Assembly (NCBI RefSeq): GCF_000420825.1
Contig: NZ_ATVR01000001.1
Location: 186,001-250,000, forward strand
Origin: Butyrivibrio sp. AE2015
GTDB lineage: Bacteria > Bacillota > Clostridia > Lachnospirales > Lachnospiraceae
Length of the DNA stretch: 64,000 nucleotides
Reading direction: 5' to 3'
The notes under the pieces are model-generated. The model made no database searches and was not told where the DNA came from. It worked only from the letters and a program-made list of their open reading frames with translations. Within the stretch, counting starts at the first letter, position 1. Each line of letters opens with the position of its first letter. The position numbers were made by a program, and so were the translations under genes. Shown one piece after another: positions 9,347-16,334 of the stretch.

Positions 9347-11197
9347 ATGAGAGACGACATAAAGTTCCATGCATTTATGAAGATGACCAGAGAAGCGGCA
9401 AACGTATCTCTTGAGGAGACTGGAAAAGGGCTTTATACAAAGAGTATGATGGCGCAGATTGAAAAAGGAACAACTCTTCCTGACTATATGATGCGTAACC
9501 GTATCATGTCCAGACTGGGTATTTCATCAGAAGGCTATGAGGACTTTTTGCAGCCTGATGAATACAAAAGATATCAAAAGAGAATGGAGCTTATTAAGCT
9601 CATAGAGTCCAAAAAATTTGCTGAAGCAGAAGAGCAGATTGATCAGGTGATTTTCGATGAAGATCTAAACCTGAATAAATTAGAGCTTCAGTTTTATTAT
9701 GACATGAAGGCAAGATGCCTACACTTTAGGAAGGCGCCGTGGTGCGAAGTCCTTAAGATGTATAAAAAAGCTTGCTCTCTTACTATGATATTGGAAGAAG
9801 TAAAAGAAAAGAAATTTGGAGTATGGGCGATTTTAGAATACTTTTTGCTGTTTAAATTTTTTGAGTCCGGAGCAGAATGCTCAGATTCAACTGAAGAAAT
9901 CTCTATGCTTGCAGAAATATGTATGTCAGTACTCGATCACCTCGAAAAATCCTCAATGGATGCTATGGGAAAGTCAAAGGTTTATACTGCCGGTGTTGTT
10001 GCACTTGGAAGAATTGCAGCGGTAGATAACTACAATGTGGTTGATAAAGATTCTTTGATGAAATTATACGACAGGGCGTTAGAATACTTAAAAGAGAAGA
10101 GCCGAAGCTATTACATATTTGAGATTCTTGAAGATAAGCTAAGAATATCGAAAGAAAAAGGCCTTGAAGAAGTTTATGATGATTCGAAAAGGCTTTTGGA
10201 GCTGTTTTCAAATATTTATAGCCAGAATGATGTCGAAGGTCATATGGATTATAACTGCTACATCTATAGGGATTCAGATATATACTGTATAGGCGATGTA
10301 ATAAAATCCAGAAGACAGATGCTTCAGATAAGCAGGGAAGAACTAGCTGACAGAGTAAAATGCTCTTACAGGACACTAATGCGTATTGAAAATGGAGCAA
10401 TTTCGGCGCAGAAGGCTGTGTTGAGGCCTATTATGGAAGAACTTAATCTCAACTGCGATTACACGAGGTCAGATATTATCACAACTGATAAAGAAGTGCT
10501 GAACAAGTATCATTTGCTGATCAACACCATCAATAACGCGATAAATAGTGATTTTAGAAAAACATATGATGAATTAAACAACATGATAGATTTTTCTTAT
10601 GCTACAAATGTCCAAGTTTGGGACAGTGTAAAATACGACTTGCTTATGGTTGAGGGTAAGATTAATACAGAACAGTATGTAGAGAAAATGAAAAAAGATC
10701 TGGAACTGACTCTGTCTATTCCAATTTCCGAAATCGAAGCTGGATATTTTCTTCATGCGGAGCTGATGCTGTTAAAGGGCATAGTAGAGTACACTATGGA
10801 TGAAAATGAAAACAGTCATTTGATGAAGCTTTTGGATAATTATTGCAATGAACATGAATCCGAAGGATACCCTGCAAATTATGGATTTTATGAGGCTATA
10901 ATGATATGGATTGCAGATGTATACAGTGATGAAAATAATATTGAAAAGGTTGAAGAAATAGCGAAAAAATTACTTCTGTTAGAATTGAAGAGTCATAGAT
11001 TGTTTGAACTACATGGCGCTATGTATATGTTGCTAAGAAATGAAGCCAAAATAATAGCAGAAAGCAAGATGTATTATGAACAGAGCATTGATAAAATTAT
11101 TCGCATATGTGATTTTATCAACAACTCTGTCCATAGAGATTTCTATATTTCAATCAAACAAATGATTGATGAAGATAAAGATTGGAAGCATTACTGA
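9347..11197 (+). CDS. Large regulator with two XRE helix-turn-helix domains and TPR-like helical repeats
   Basis: A 616-residue protein with a duplicated layout. A first XRE-like domain lies at residues about 6-60 (SMMAQIEKGTTLPDYMMRN and RLGIS), then a helical-repeat region to about 305. A second, more canonical XRE domain spans about 312-368 (SRRQMLQISREELADRVKC then TLMRIENGAISAQ), followed by a second helical-repeat region to the end. HTH plus TPR-like repeats is the plan of peptide-binding regulators of the RRNPP group (Rgg, PlcR), which are normally near 300 residues with one HTH. The gene overlaps tail to tail by 7 bases a small gene for an apparently exported peptide. Both HTH units look intact. 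That it senses the peptide is inference. Confidence 0.85.
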   Translation: MRDDIKFHAFMKMTREAANVSLEETGKGLYTKSMMAQIEKGTTLPDYMMRNRIMSRLGISSEGYEDFLQPDEYKRYQKRMELIKLIESKKFAEAEEQIDQVIFDEDLNLNKLELQFYYDMKARCLHFRKAPWCEVLKMYKKACSLTMILEEVKEKKFGVWAILEYFLLFKFFESGAECSDSTEEISMLAEICMSVLDHLEKSSMDAMGKSKVYTAGVVALGRIAAVDNYNVVDKDSLMKLYDRALEYLKEKSRSYYIFEILEDKLRISKEKGLEEVYDDSKRLLELFSNIYSQNDVEGHMDYNCYIYRDSDIYCIGDVIKSRRQMLQISREELADRVKCSYRTLMRIENGAISAQKAVLRPIMEELNLNCDYTRSDIITTDKEVLNKYHLLINTINNAINSDFRKTYDELNNMIDFSYATNVQVWDSVKYDLLMVEGKINTEQYVEKMKKDLELTLSIPISEIEAGYFLHAELMLLKGIVEYTMDENENSHLMKLLDNYCNEHESEGYPANYGFYEAIMIWIADVYSDENNIEKVEEIAKKLLLLELKSHRLFELHGAMYMLLRNEAKIIAESKMYYEQSIDKIIRICDFINNSVHRDFYISIKQMIDEDKDWKHY

Positions 11198-11412
11198 TTA
11201 ACATTTACGCGATGAGTAGGAAAGTGTGACTGAAGAGTAACGATATTTTCCTCAGATACAGATGTTTCACCAACTAAATCACTTACAGAAACAGTTGTTG
11301 TCTCAGTGTTTGTATTTGTATTGTATGAAACAGTAATGAATGGAAATGAAATAGTAATTGTGAGATTAAAAATAACAAGTACAAGAACAAGTAAGTTACT
11401 AATTTTTTTCAT
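11191..11412 (-). CDS. Small exported peptide, possible signalling pro-peptide
   Basis: A 73-residue product. It starts MKKISN, continues with a hydrophobic stretch to about residue 30, and then has a polar Asn/Thr/Ser/Val-rich tail ending in SHFPTHRVNVNQ. This reads as a signal peptide plus a short secreted part. A strong GGGAGG lies 9 bases before the ATG, and a promoter-like pair sits at 11449-11477. The stop lies inside the 3' end of the double-HTH regulator gene. There are no cysteines and no lipobox. I recognise no family. Convergent pairing of a short exported peptide with an HTH-TPR regulator is known for Rgg/SHP systems, which is the basis for suggesting a signalling role. Confidence 0.68.
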   Translation of the reverse strand: MKKISNLLVLVLVIFNLTITISFPFITVSYNTNTNTETTTVSVSDLVGETSVSEENIVTLQSHFPTHRVNVNQ

Positions 11413-11448
11413 TTTTTGTGTCCTCCCAATAAGATTAGTTTATTTATA

Positions 11449-11477
11449 AAAATAAAATAAAAATAACATGATTTCAA
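11449..11477 (-). promoter_or_regulatory. Putative promoter of the small exported peptide gene
   Basis: On the minus strand TTGAAA (11477-11472) and TATTTT (11454-11449) are 17 bases apart. The -35 box overlaps by two bases the end of the 19-bp inverted repeat at 11476-11528, the place where an activator would be expected to bind. Confidence 0.45.
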
Positions 11478-11528
11478 GTGACAGAGTATTTTACTTTTAT
11501 GGTTTTTTTGTAAAATACTCTGTCACTT
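11476..11528. repeat. Perfect 19-bp inverted repeat, operator or terminator
   Basis: The left arm AAGTGACAGAGTATTTTAC (11476-11494) is exactly complementary to the right arm at 11510-11528, around a 15-base T-rich spacer. It lies between the divergent peptide and glycosyltransferase genes. Reading rightward it is followed by TTTCTTT, so it could end transcripts from the regulator gene; equally it abuts the -35 box of the peptide gene and could be a binding site. The stem is AT-rich and lacks the GC core usual in the other terminators here. Confidence 0.75.
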
Positions 11529-11602
11529 TTCTTTAGCACTGTAAAATTTTATTATGTTATTAACAACAGAACTTATATTTGATGAAAGGAGGCTAAATAT
11601 TT

Positions 11603-12475
11603 ATGAGTGAAAAGAATATCAGTGTGATCTTACCGGTTTATAATTCAGAAAAAACAATAGCAGAATGTATAGAAAACGCTCTACTTAGCCTTCGAGAGAA
11701 TGATGAGCTTATAATAATTGATGACGGCTCGACAGATAATACACCAGATATATGTATGGATTATGCATGGAAATGTCCCAATATAGTTTATAAGCAGCAG
11801 GATAACAGAGGTCTTTTTCTGGCAAAGCTTGAGGGTATCAGAGTTTCCAGGGGAGAGTATGTAAGCTTTATCGATGCCGATGATGTCTGCGCTGAAAAAA
11901 GATATACAGTAATGCACTCTGTGGCAGCTGCAAATGATGCTGATATTATATTTTTTGGAGCAATAATCAAAAGAGAAGGTTTTGATACAAAGGTTTATGA
12001 TTCAGAGATGTTCCCAGGAAGTTACTCAAGCAAAAAGGTAATTGATTCCTTTGGGAAAATGCTCTTTGGAAAACTTGATAGTGATGACAATTCTTATACA
12101 GGTTACCTTTGGAATACACTGATCAAGAGGGAAGCACTATGTGGCATGGAAGAATATGCCGGAGAAAAGATCCGCTATTATGATGATGAGATAATTATGC
12201 TTCATGCGCTTATGAAGGCTGATAAATGCGTTGTTTCCGAGAAAAAACTGTATCGATATGATTATTCAAGCTATAAAGCAATAAGAAAAAAGAAATCCTA
12301 TGGTCCACAAAATTGGGAAAATATAGTTACAGTCTATAATCTCAAAAAAGAGATGGCGATTGAAAATGATATTTATAACAGTGAGATAAAGTCCCGCCTT
12401 TCAACTTTTTTAGGACCAATCTCCTTTATGAGATTTATCATTGGTCAGGACTCTGCGGTGCCAAAGGCGTTTTAA
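11603..12475 (+). CDS. Family 2 glycosyltransferase (GT-A fold)
   Basis: A 290-residue cytoplasmic glycosyltransferase starting ISVILPVYNSEKTIAECIENAL. It has the nucleotide-binding IIIDDGSTDNTPDIC and the metal-binding DADD in GEYVSFIDADDVC. Such enzymes move sugars from nucleotide donors onto surface polysaccharide or lipid carriers. AGGAGG (11585-11590) precedes ATG 11603 by 12 bases. It stands alone, with no polysaccharide cluster, and shares its upstream region with the inverted repeat and the small peptide gene. That it is a target of the neighbouring regulator is inference. The tail after residue 220 is short and has no membrane segment. Confidence 0.88.
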   Translation: MSEKNISVILPVYNSEKTIAECIENALLSLRENDELIIIDDGSTDNTPDICMDYAWKCPNIVYKQQDNRGLFLAKLEGIRVSRGEYVSFIDADDVCAEKRYTVMHSVAAANDADIIFFGAIIKREGFDTKVYDSEMFPGSYSSKKVIDSFGKMLFGKLDSDDNSYTGYLWNTLIKREALCGMEEYAGEKIRYYDDEIIMLHALMKADKCVVSEKKLYRYDYSSYKAIRKKKSYGPQNWENIVTVYNLKKEMAIENDIYNSEIKSRLSTFLGPISFMRFIIGQDSAVPKAF

Positions 12476-12492
12476 ATATTATGAAGGGAAAA

Positions 12493-12528
12493 AATAAGAC
12501 CCAGTCAGATGACTGAGTCTTATTTTTT
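12493..12528. terminator. Bidirectional terminator after the glycosyltransferase
   Basis: A 15-base stem AATAAGACCCAGTCA/TGACTGAGTCTTATT with one mismatch and a 2-base gap (in practice a 4-base loop) is followed by TTTTTT on the plus strand. The minus strand also ends in a T run, so it can serve both the plus-strand glycosyltransferase and minus-strand galT. Confidence 0.8.
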
Positions 12529-12563
12529 ATATCATAGGAATTGCTTCCTATGATATAAAAAAT
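12522..12563. repeat. Perfect 19-bp inverted repeat between convergent genes
   Basis: The arms at 12522-12540 and 12545-12563 are exactly complementary around TTGC; the core is TATATCATAGGAA. The T-rich left arm overlaps the tail of the previous terminator. GCTTCCT (12543-12549) could instead pair with AGGAAGC (12574-12580), so two exclusive folds are possible. Confidence 0.65.
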
Positions 12564-12583
12564 CGCTCCGCTAAGGAAGCGCA

Positions 12584-12659
12584 CTCGCGCGAATGGAAAA
12601 TGTTGCATAAATGCAACCGCGCTCGGCGCGAGAATGTCGCAAGCGACATTCTTTTTTTT
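12584..12659 (+). terminator. GC-rich stem with nested hairpin and second plus-strand terminator
   Basis: CTCGCGC (12584-12590) can pair with GCGCGAG (12626-12632) and enclose GTTGCA/TGCAAC. Next comes a strong terminator, GAATGTCGC/GCGACATTC (12632-12651) with loop AA and eight T. Together with the two upstream hairpins it fills the whole 186-base gap between the glycosyltransferase and galT. Confidence 0.65.
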
Positions 12660-12661
12660 CA

Positions 12662-14197
12662 TTATAGAGTTTTTACAAAGCGATCGAAAGCTTCCTGTCC
12701 TTCTGGAGTTCTTTTGTAAACTCCGGCGTCTTCAAGAACATGCATGAATACTTCACCAATCTCGTTCTGGATAATGCCATCGATATTTGTTTTATCGATG
12801 TGATCATATTTTTTGCTGAAGGCATCAACCCAATCAGCGTGCTTTTCAAGAACTTCGTCTTTTCTTATATCTTTTCCTGAAAGGATTGCTTCTTTAAGAT
12901 CAGCCATCTCCTTCTTGAGTCTTGCAGGAAGTACCGCAAGGCCCATAACTTCAATAAGACCGATGTTCTCCTTTTTAATATGATGAAGCTCTGCGTGAGG
13001 GTGGTATACACCGAGAGGATGCTCATCTGTTGTAATATTGTTTCTAAGAACAAGGTCAAGCTCGAAGTCTTCGCCGCGTTTTCTTGCGATAGGAGTAATA
13101 GTGTTATGAGGTGTTCCATCTGTTTCAGCATAGATAAATGCTGCTTCGTCTGTATAGCTTCTCCACTTATTTAAGATCACATCAGCAAGTGCAATTACCC
13201 TATTTACCTCAGGAGCAGAAATCCTTATAACTGACATAGGCCATTTTACAATGCCTGCCTTAACATCCTCAAAGCCTTTAACTGTAAAGGTTCTCTCAAC
13301 AGGGGCCTTTGCCATAGCAAAAGTATAATGTCCGCCCTGGAAGTGGTCATGACTTAAGATTGAACCACCAACGATTGGAAGATCCGCATTGGACCCTACA
13401 AAGTAGTGAGGGAACTGTTTAACAAAATCAAAGAGCTTGCAGAAAGTATCATGCTCAATTTTCATAGGAATGTGCTTTGAATTAAACACGATACAGTGCT
13501 CATTGTAGTAAACATATGGAGAATACTGGAATCCCCATTTTGAGTTCTGGATTGTTACAGGAATGATCCTGTGATTCTCTCTTGCAGGGTGATCAACTCT
13601 TCCTGAATAGCCCTCATTTTCCCAGCAAAGCTGACATTTAGGGTAGCCTGACTGCTTGGCATTTCTTGCAGCGGCGATTGCCTTAGGGTCTTTTTCCGGC
13701 TTTGAGAGATTGATTGTAATATCAAGGTCGCCGTATTCTGTAGGAGCGATCCATTTCATGTCCTTGGAAATGCGGTATCTTCTGATGTAATCTGTGTTCT
13801 TTGAAAATTCATAGTAGAAGTTTGTAGCTGCCTCAGGACTTTCTGCGAACTTTTCATTGAATTTTTTGATGATATTGCTTGGTCTGTCTGTGAGCTCGCC
13901 CATGAGCTTTGTATCAAACAGGTCTCTGTAGACAATGCTGTCATTTTCTAAAATACCATTGGCAGCGGCATAGTCATCGAGCACCTTAAGAACATTTTCA
14001 AGGAATGTTCCCTTTTCAATCTCTTCAGATGGAAGCTCTTTTGCCAGGGCTTCAATGTCTGCTGCTTCATAATCAGCAGCATCTATTCCAAGATCAATAA
14101 GAATTGAATTGATAGCGTAGATCAAATCTTCTTTTTCTATAAGGCCCTGTTTAAGGGCATATGCAACAAGGTTATTGATTGCGTTTTGTATATCCAT
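12662..14197 (-). CDS. galT: UDP-glucose--hexose-1-phosphate uridylyltransferase, class II
   Basis: Swaps UMP between UDP-glucose and galactose-1-phosphate in the Leloir pathway. The length of 511 residues and the sequence fit the Firmicutes class II enzyme rather than the shorter E. coli type. Signatures are CQLCWENEGYSGR, EHCIVFNSKHIPMKI, ILSHDHFQGGHYTFAM near residue 285 and ARKRGEDFELDLVLRNN; the His-x-His-type motif of the family is represented by SHDHFQGG. GAGGAG precedes the ATG. It lies 73 bases downstream of galK on the same strand, and a hairpin between them may tune its expression. Confidence 0.95.
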   Translation of the reverse strand: MDIQNAINNLVAYALKQGLIEKEDLIYAINSILIDLGIDAADYEAADIEALAKELPSEEIEKGTFLENVLKVLDDYAAANGILENDSIVYRDLFDTKLMGELTDRPSNIIKKFNEKFAESPEAATNFYYEFSKNTDYIRRYRISKDMKWIAPTEYGDLDITINLSKPEKDPKAIAAARNAKQSGYPKCQLCWENEGYSGRVDHPARENHRIIPVTIQNSKWGFQYSPYVYYNEHCIVFNSKHIPMKIEHDTFCKLFDFVKQFPHYFVGSNADLPIVGGSILSHDHFQGGHYTFAMAKAPVERTFTVKGFEDVKAGIVKWPMSVIRISAPEVNRVIALADVILNKWRSYTDEAAFIYAETDGTPHNTITPIARKRGEDFELDLVLRNNITTDEHPLGVYHPHAELHHIKKENIGLIEVMGLAVLPARLKKEMADLKEAILSGKDIRKDEVLEKHADWVDAFSKKYDHIDKTNIDGIIQNEIGEVFMHVLEDAGVYKRTPEGQEAFDRFVKTL

Positions 14198-14222
14198 GAT
14201 AACTCCTCATATTTAAAGCTTA

Positions 14223-14257
14223 AATGCCAGGAGCAGCTATATTTTGCTCCTGACATT
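14223..14257 (-). promoter_or_regulatory. Hairpin between galK and galT
   Basis: CAGGAGCA (14228-14235) pairs with TGCTCCTG (14245-14252), with four more pairs (AATG/CATT) after one mismatch. There is no clear T run on the minus strand, so a processing or attenuation role is likelier than full termination. Confidence 0.45.
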
Positions 14258-14270
14258 ATTAAAAATCAGA

Positions 14271-15452
14271 TCAGATAACTTCAGGGCCACCGCCGATTTC
14301 TACTGTATAGAATGTTGCTTCGTAGCCGATTTTGTTCTTGTAGTTCTCGCCAACAGTCTTTTTGAAGTTATCGATTGCTTCATCTTTTACGATAGAAACA
14401 GTGCAGCCACCAAAGCCGCCGCCTGTCATACGTGAGCCGATAACACCGGGAACCTTCCAGGCTTCTTCTGCAAGAGTATCAAGCTCAATGCCTGTTACAT
14501 CATAGTCATCGCGAAGTGATTCGTGGGACTGTCTCATAAGCTTTCCAAAGTGCTCAAGATCTCCATCCTTAAGGGCTTTAACGGCTTCAATAGTACGCTG
14601 GTTCTCGTATACTGCATGTTTAGCCTTTTTCTGCATATCAGGATCTGTTAAAAGATCTTTATTAGCCTCGAACTCTTCGATGGAAAGATCGCCAAGCCCT
14701 TTGATATCAAGCTTTTTCTGAAGGATAGAAAGAGCTTCTTCACACATGCTGCGACGAGCGTTGTACTGAGAATCTGTGAGTTTGTGCTTTTTATTTGTGT
14801 TTGTAACGATGATCTTTGCACCGTCAAGTTTAATTGGTGCGTATTCAAAAGAAAGATCAGCTGTATCAAGGAAGATAGCGCTGTTTTCTTGTCCCATTGC
14901 TACTGCAAACTGATCCATGATACCGCAGTTGCAGCCGTTGAAGTTGTTCTCAGAATACTGACCGATAAGAGCAAGCTCCTGGTTTGTTACTTCAAATCCA
15001 TAGAGGTCTCTTAAAACAAAACCTGTAAGAACTTCAAGGGATGCAGATGATGAAAGTCCTGATCCGTTAGGGATGTTTCCGTAGATCACCATGTCAAAGC
15101 CTGTATCAAGCTTCATGCCTCTTTTTTCAAAGGCCCAGACAACTCCCATAGGATAATTGGTCCAGCCTGCAGATTCTGAAGGAGCAATTGTGTCATCGAG
15201 GCAAAATGAAACAACACCAACCTTATCCTGATTTAAAGAAAAGAGCTGAATCATTCTGTCATCTCTTTTTGCAGCTGCTGCATAAGTACCGATGGTAAGA
15301 GCACAAGGGAAAACATGACCTCCGTTGTAGTCTGTATGTTCTCCTATAAGATTAACTCTGCCCGGAGCAAAGTATGCTTTTACATTTTCTTTTTTTCCAT
15401 AAGCCTTCTCGAAGCTTTCAAGAACAGCTTTTTTCATTTCCTGATCGATCAT
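14271..15452 (-). CDS. galK: Galactokinase
   Basis: Phosphorylates galactose to galactose-1-phosphate with ATP, the first Leloir step. The 393 residues match the family length. GHMP-kinase motifs are all present: APGRVNLIGEHTDYNGGHVFP at the N-terminus (given here in part), the ATP loop NGSGLSSSASLEVL near residue 130, and GSRMTGGGFGGCTVSIV near the C-terminus. AAGGAGG lies directly upstream of the ATG, and a TATAGT-like -10 box follows further up. galT is next on the same strand; galE is not in the window. Confidence 0.97.
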   Translation of the reverse strand: MIDQEMKKAVLESFEKAYGKKENVKAYFAPGRVNLIGEHTDYNGGHVFPCALTIGTYAAAAKRDDRMIQLFSLNQDKVGVVSFCLDDTIAPSESAGWTNYPMGVVWAFEKRGMKLDTGFDMVIYGNIPNGSGLSSSASLEVLTGFVLRDLYGFEVTNQELALIGQYSENNFNGCNCGIMDQFAVAMGQENSAIFLDTADLSFEYAPIKLDGAKIIVTNTNKKHKLTDSQYNARRSMCEEALSILQKKLDIKGLGDLSIEEFEANKDLLTDPDMQKKAKHAVYENQRTIEAVKALKDGDLEHFGKLMRQSHESLRDDYDVTGIELDTLAEEAWKVPGVIGSRMTGGGFGGCTVSIVKDEAIDNFKKTVGENYKNKIGYEATFYTVEIGGGPEVI

Positions 15453-15561
15453 ATAACCTCCTTGGTTTTAACCAGACAAATATGTATTTTGTGACTATAT
15501 ATTACCCCTTTAAACTACTTATAATAAATATCTCTTTGTTTTATAAGCCTGTCAAAATGTT

Positions 15562-15594
15562 AAAAATAAAGCTCCCCTATTGTAATAGGAGAGC
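15562..15594 (-). terminator. Terminator after the membrane-anchored TPR-like gene
   Basis: On the minus strand GCTCTCCTAT and ATAGGGGAGC form a stem around TACA and run into TTTATTTTT. It ends the transcript of the gene at 15608-16267 before galK begins. Confidence 0.7.
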
Positions 15595-15607
15595 CGGAAA
15601 ATAAACA

Positions 15608-16267
15608 TCAAAAAGTTACAAGTGGAGCTTTTTTCTTTTGAGTGGGAGTCTCAACACCGAGCATGTTAAGAATCTGATTTTTGCTTAATGAGTTTAGGTT
15701 TTTGGCAATTGGTATGAGACCATCGATCTTTTTCTGAATCTCTTCTTCATTCAGGCCAAGCTTTGTTTTGTACATGTCTACAAGAAGTCTGTAGGTTCCG
15801 GAGATATCGGTTCTTGTTTTAACGGCAAATTCCAAGACATTGGCAGCGTCCTCAAATCTTCCTGCGTTATATAAAAGCTCTCCCCAGTTTTGCAGGGCAC
15901 GTACTAAAGTGGTGTAATTCTGATCGTATTGAGTAAGGGCGGTAATATTGGCAGTTCCATATTCAAGCTTTAGATCGGTATTGCTGATTCCGGTGAAATT
16001 GACTATTTTTTCAAATTGCAGTGCCTTTAATTCATCTTCGGCTTTTTGAAGCGCTTCATTGTCTCCTGCGGTATCAAAGGGAAGCAGGTGGTAAGGAATA
16101 TGTATATATTCAAGGTTTTCCAGGCTTTTTCGTCTTACGCTGTTGGCTTCTCGTTCTTTTTCCCAGAAGTCAGCTTCCTTTTTTTCTATCTTTCTGGATA
16201 CCCTTCGCATGCTGATATTAAAAAAGACAGCAAGTATAATGAAACTTGCTAAAAAAGGTAATTTCAT
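15608..16267 (-). CDS. Unknown membrane-anchored protein with TPR-like helices
   Basis: A 219-residue protein with one N-terminal hydrophobic segment (KLPFLASFIILAVFFNI), then a basic, coiled-coil-like stretch (RRVSRKIEKKEADFWEKERE). The C-terminal part has TPR-like helices such as ALQNWGELLYNAGRFEDAAN. The positive residues directly after the membrane segment suggest a cytoplasmic C-terminus. AAAGGAT precedes the ATG. It is transcribed away from vanW, 67 bases apart, and has its own terminator. No function can be named; a scaffold role is only a possibility. Confidence 0.72.
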   Translation of the reverse strand: MKLPFLASFIILAVFFNISMRRVSRKIEKKEADFWEKEREANSVRRKSLENLEYIHIPYHLLPFDTAGDNEALQKAEDELKALQFEKIVNFTGISNTDLKLEYGTANITALTQYDQNYTTLVRALQNWGELLYNAGRFEDAANVLEFAVKTRTDISGTYRLLVDMYKTKLGLNEEEIQKKIDGLIPIAKNLNSLSKNQILNMLGVETPTQKKKAPLVTF

Positions 16268-16334
16268 CTATAATATCCTTTCAGTTAACCGTAATAAGTT
16301 ATGCTTATTTTCATCATAACACAGAGGAAGCATT

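Noticed and set aside
9963-10400. Long open frame on the minus strand inside the double-HTH regulator
   Set aside because: Low-complexity product rich in Cys, Leu and Ser with no ribosome site, fully inside a gene with clear domain structure.
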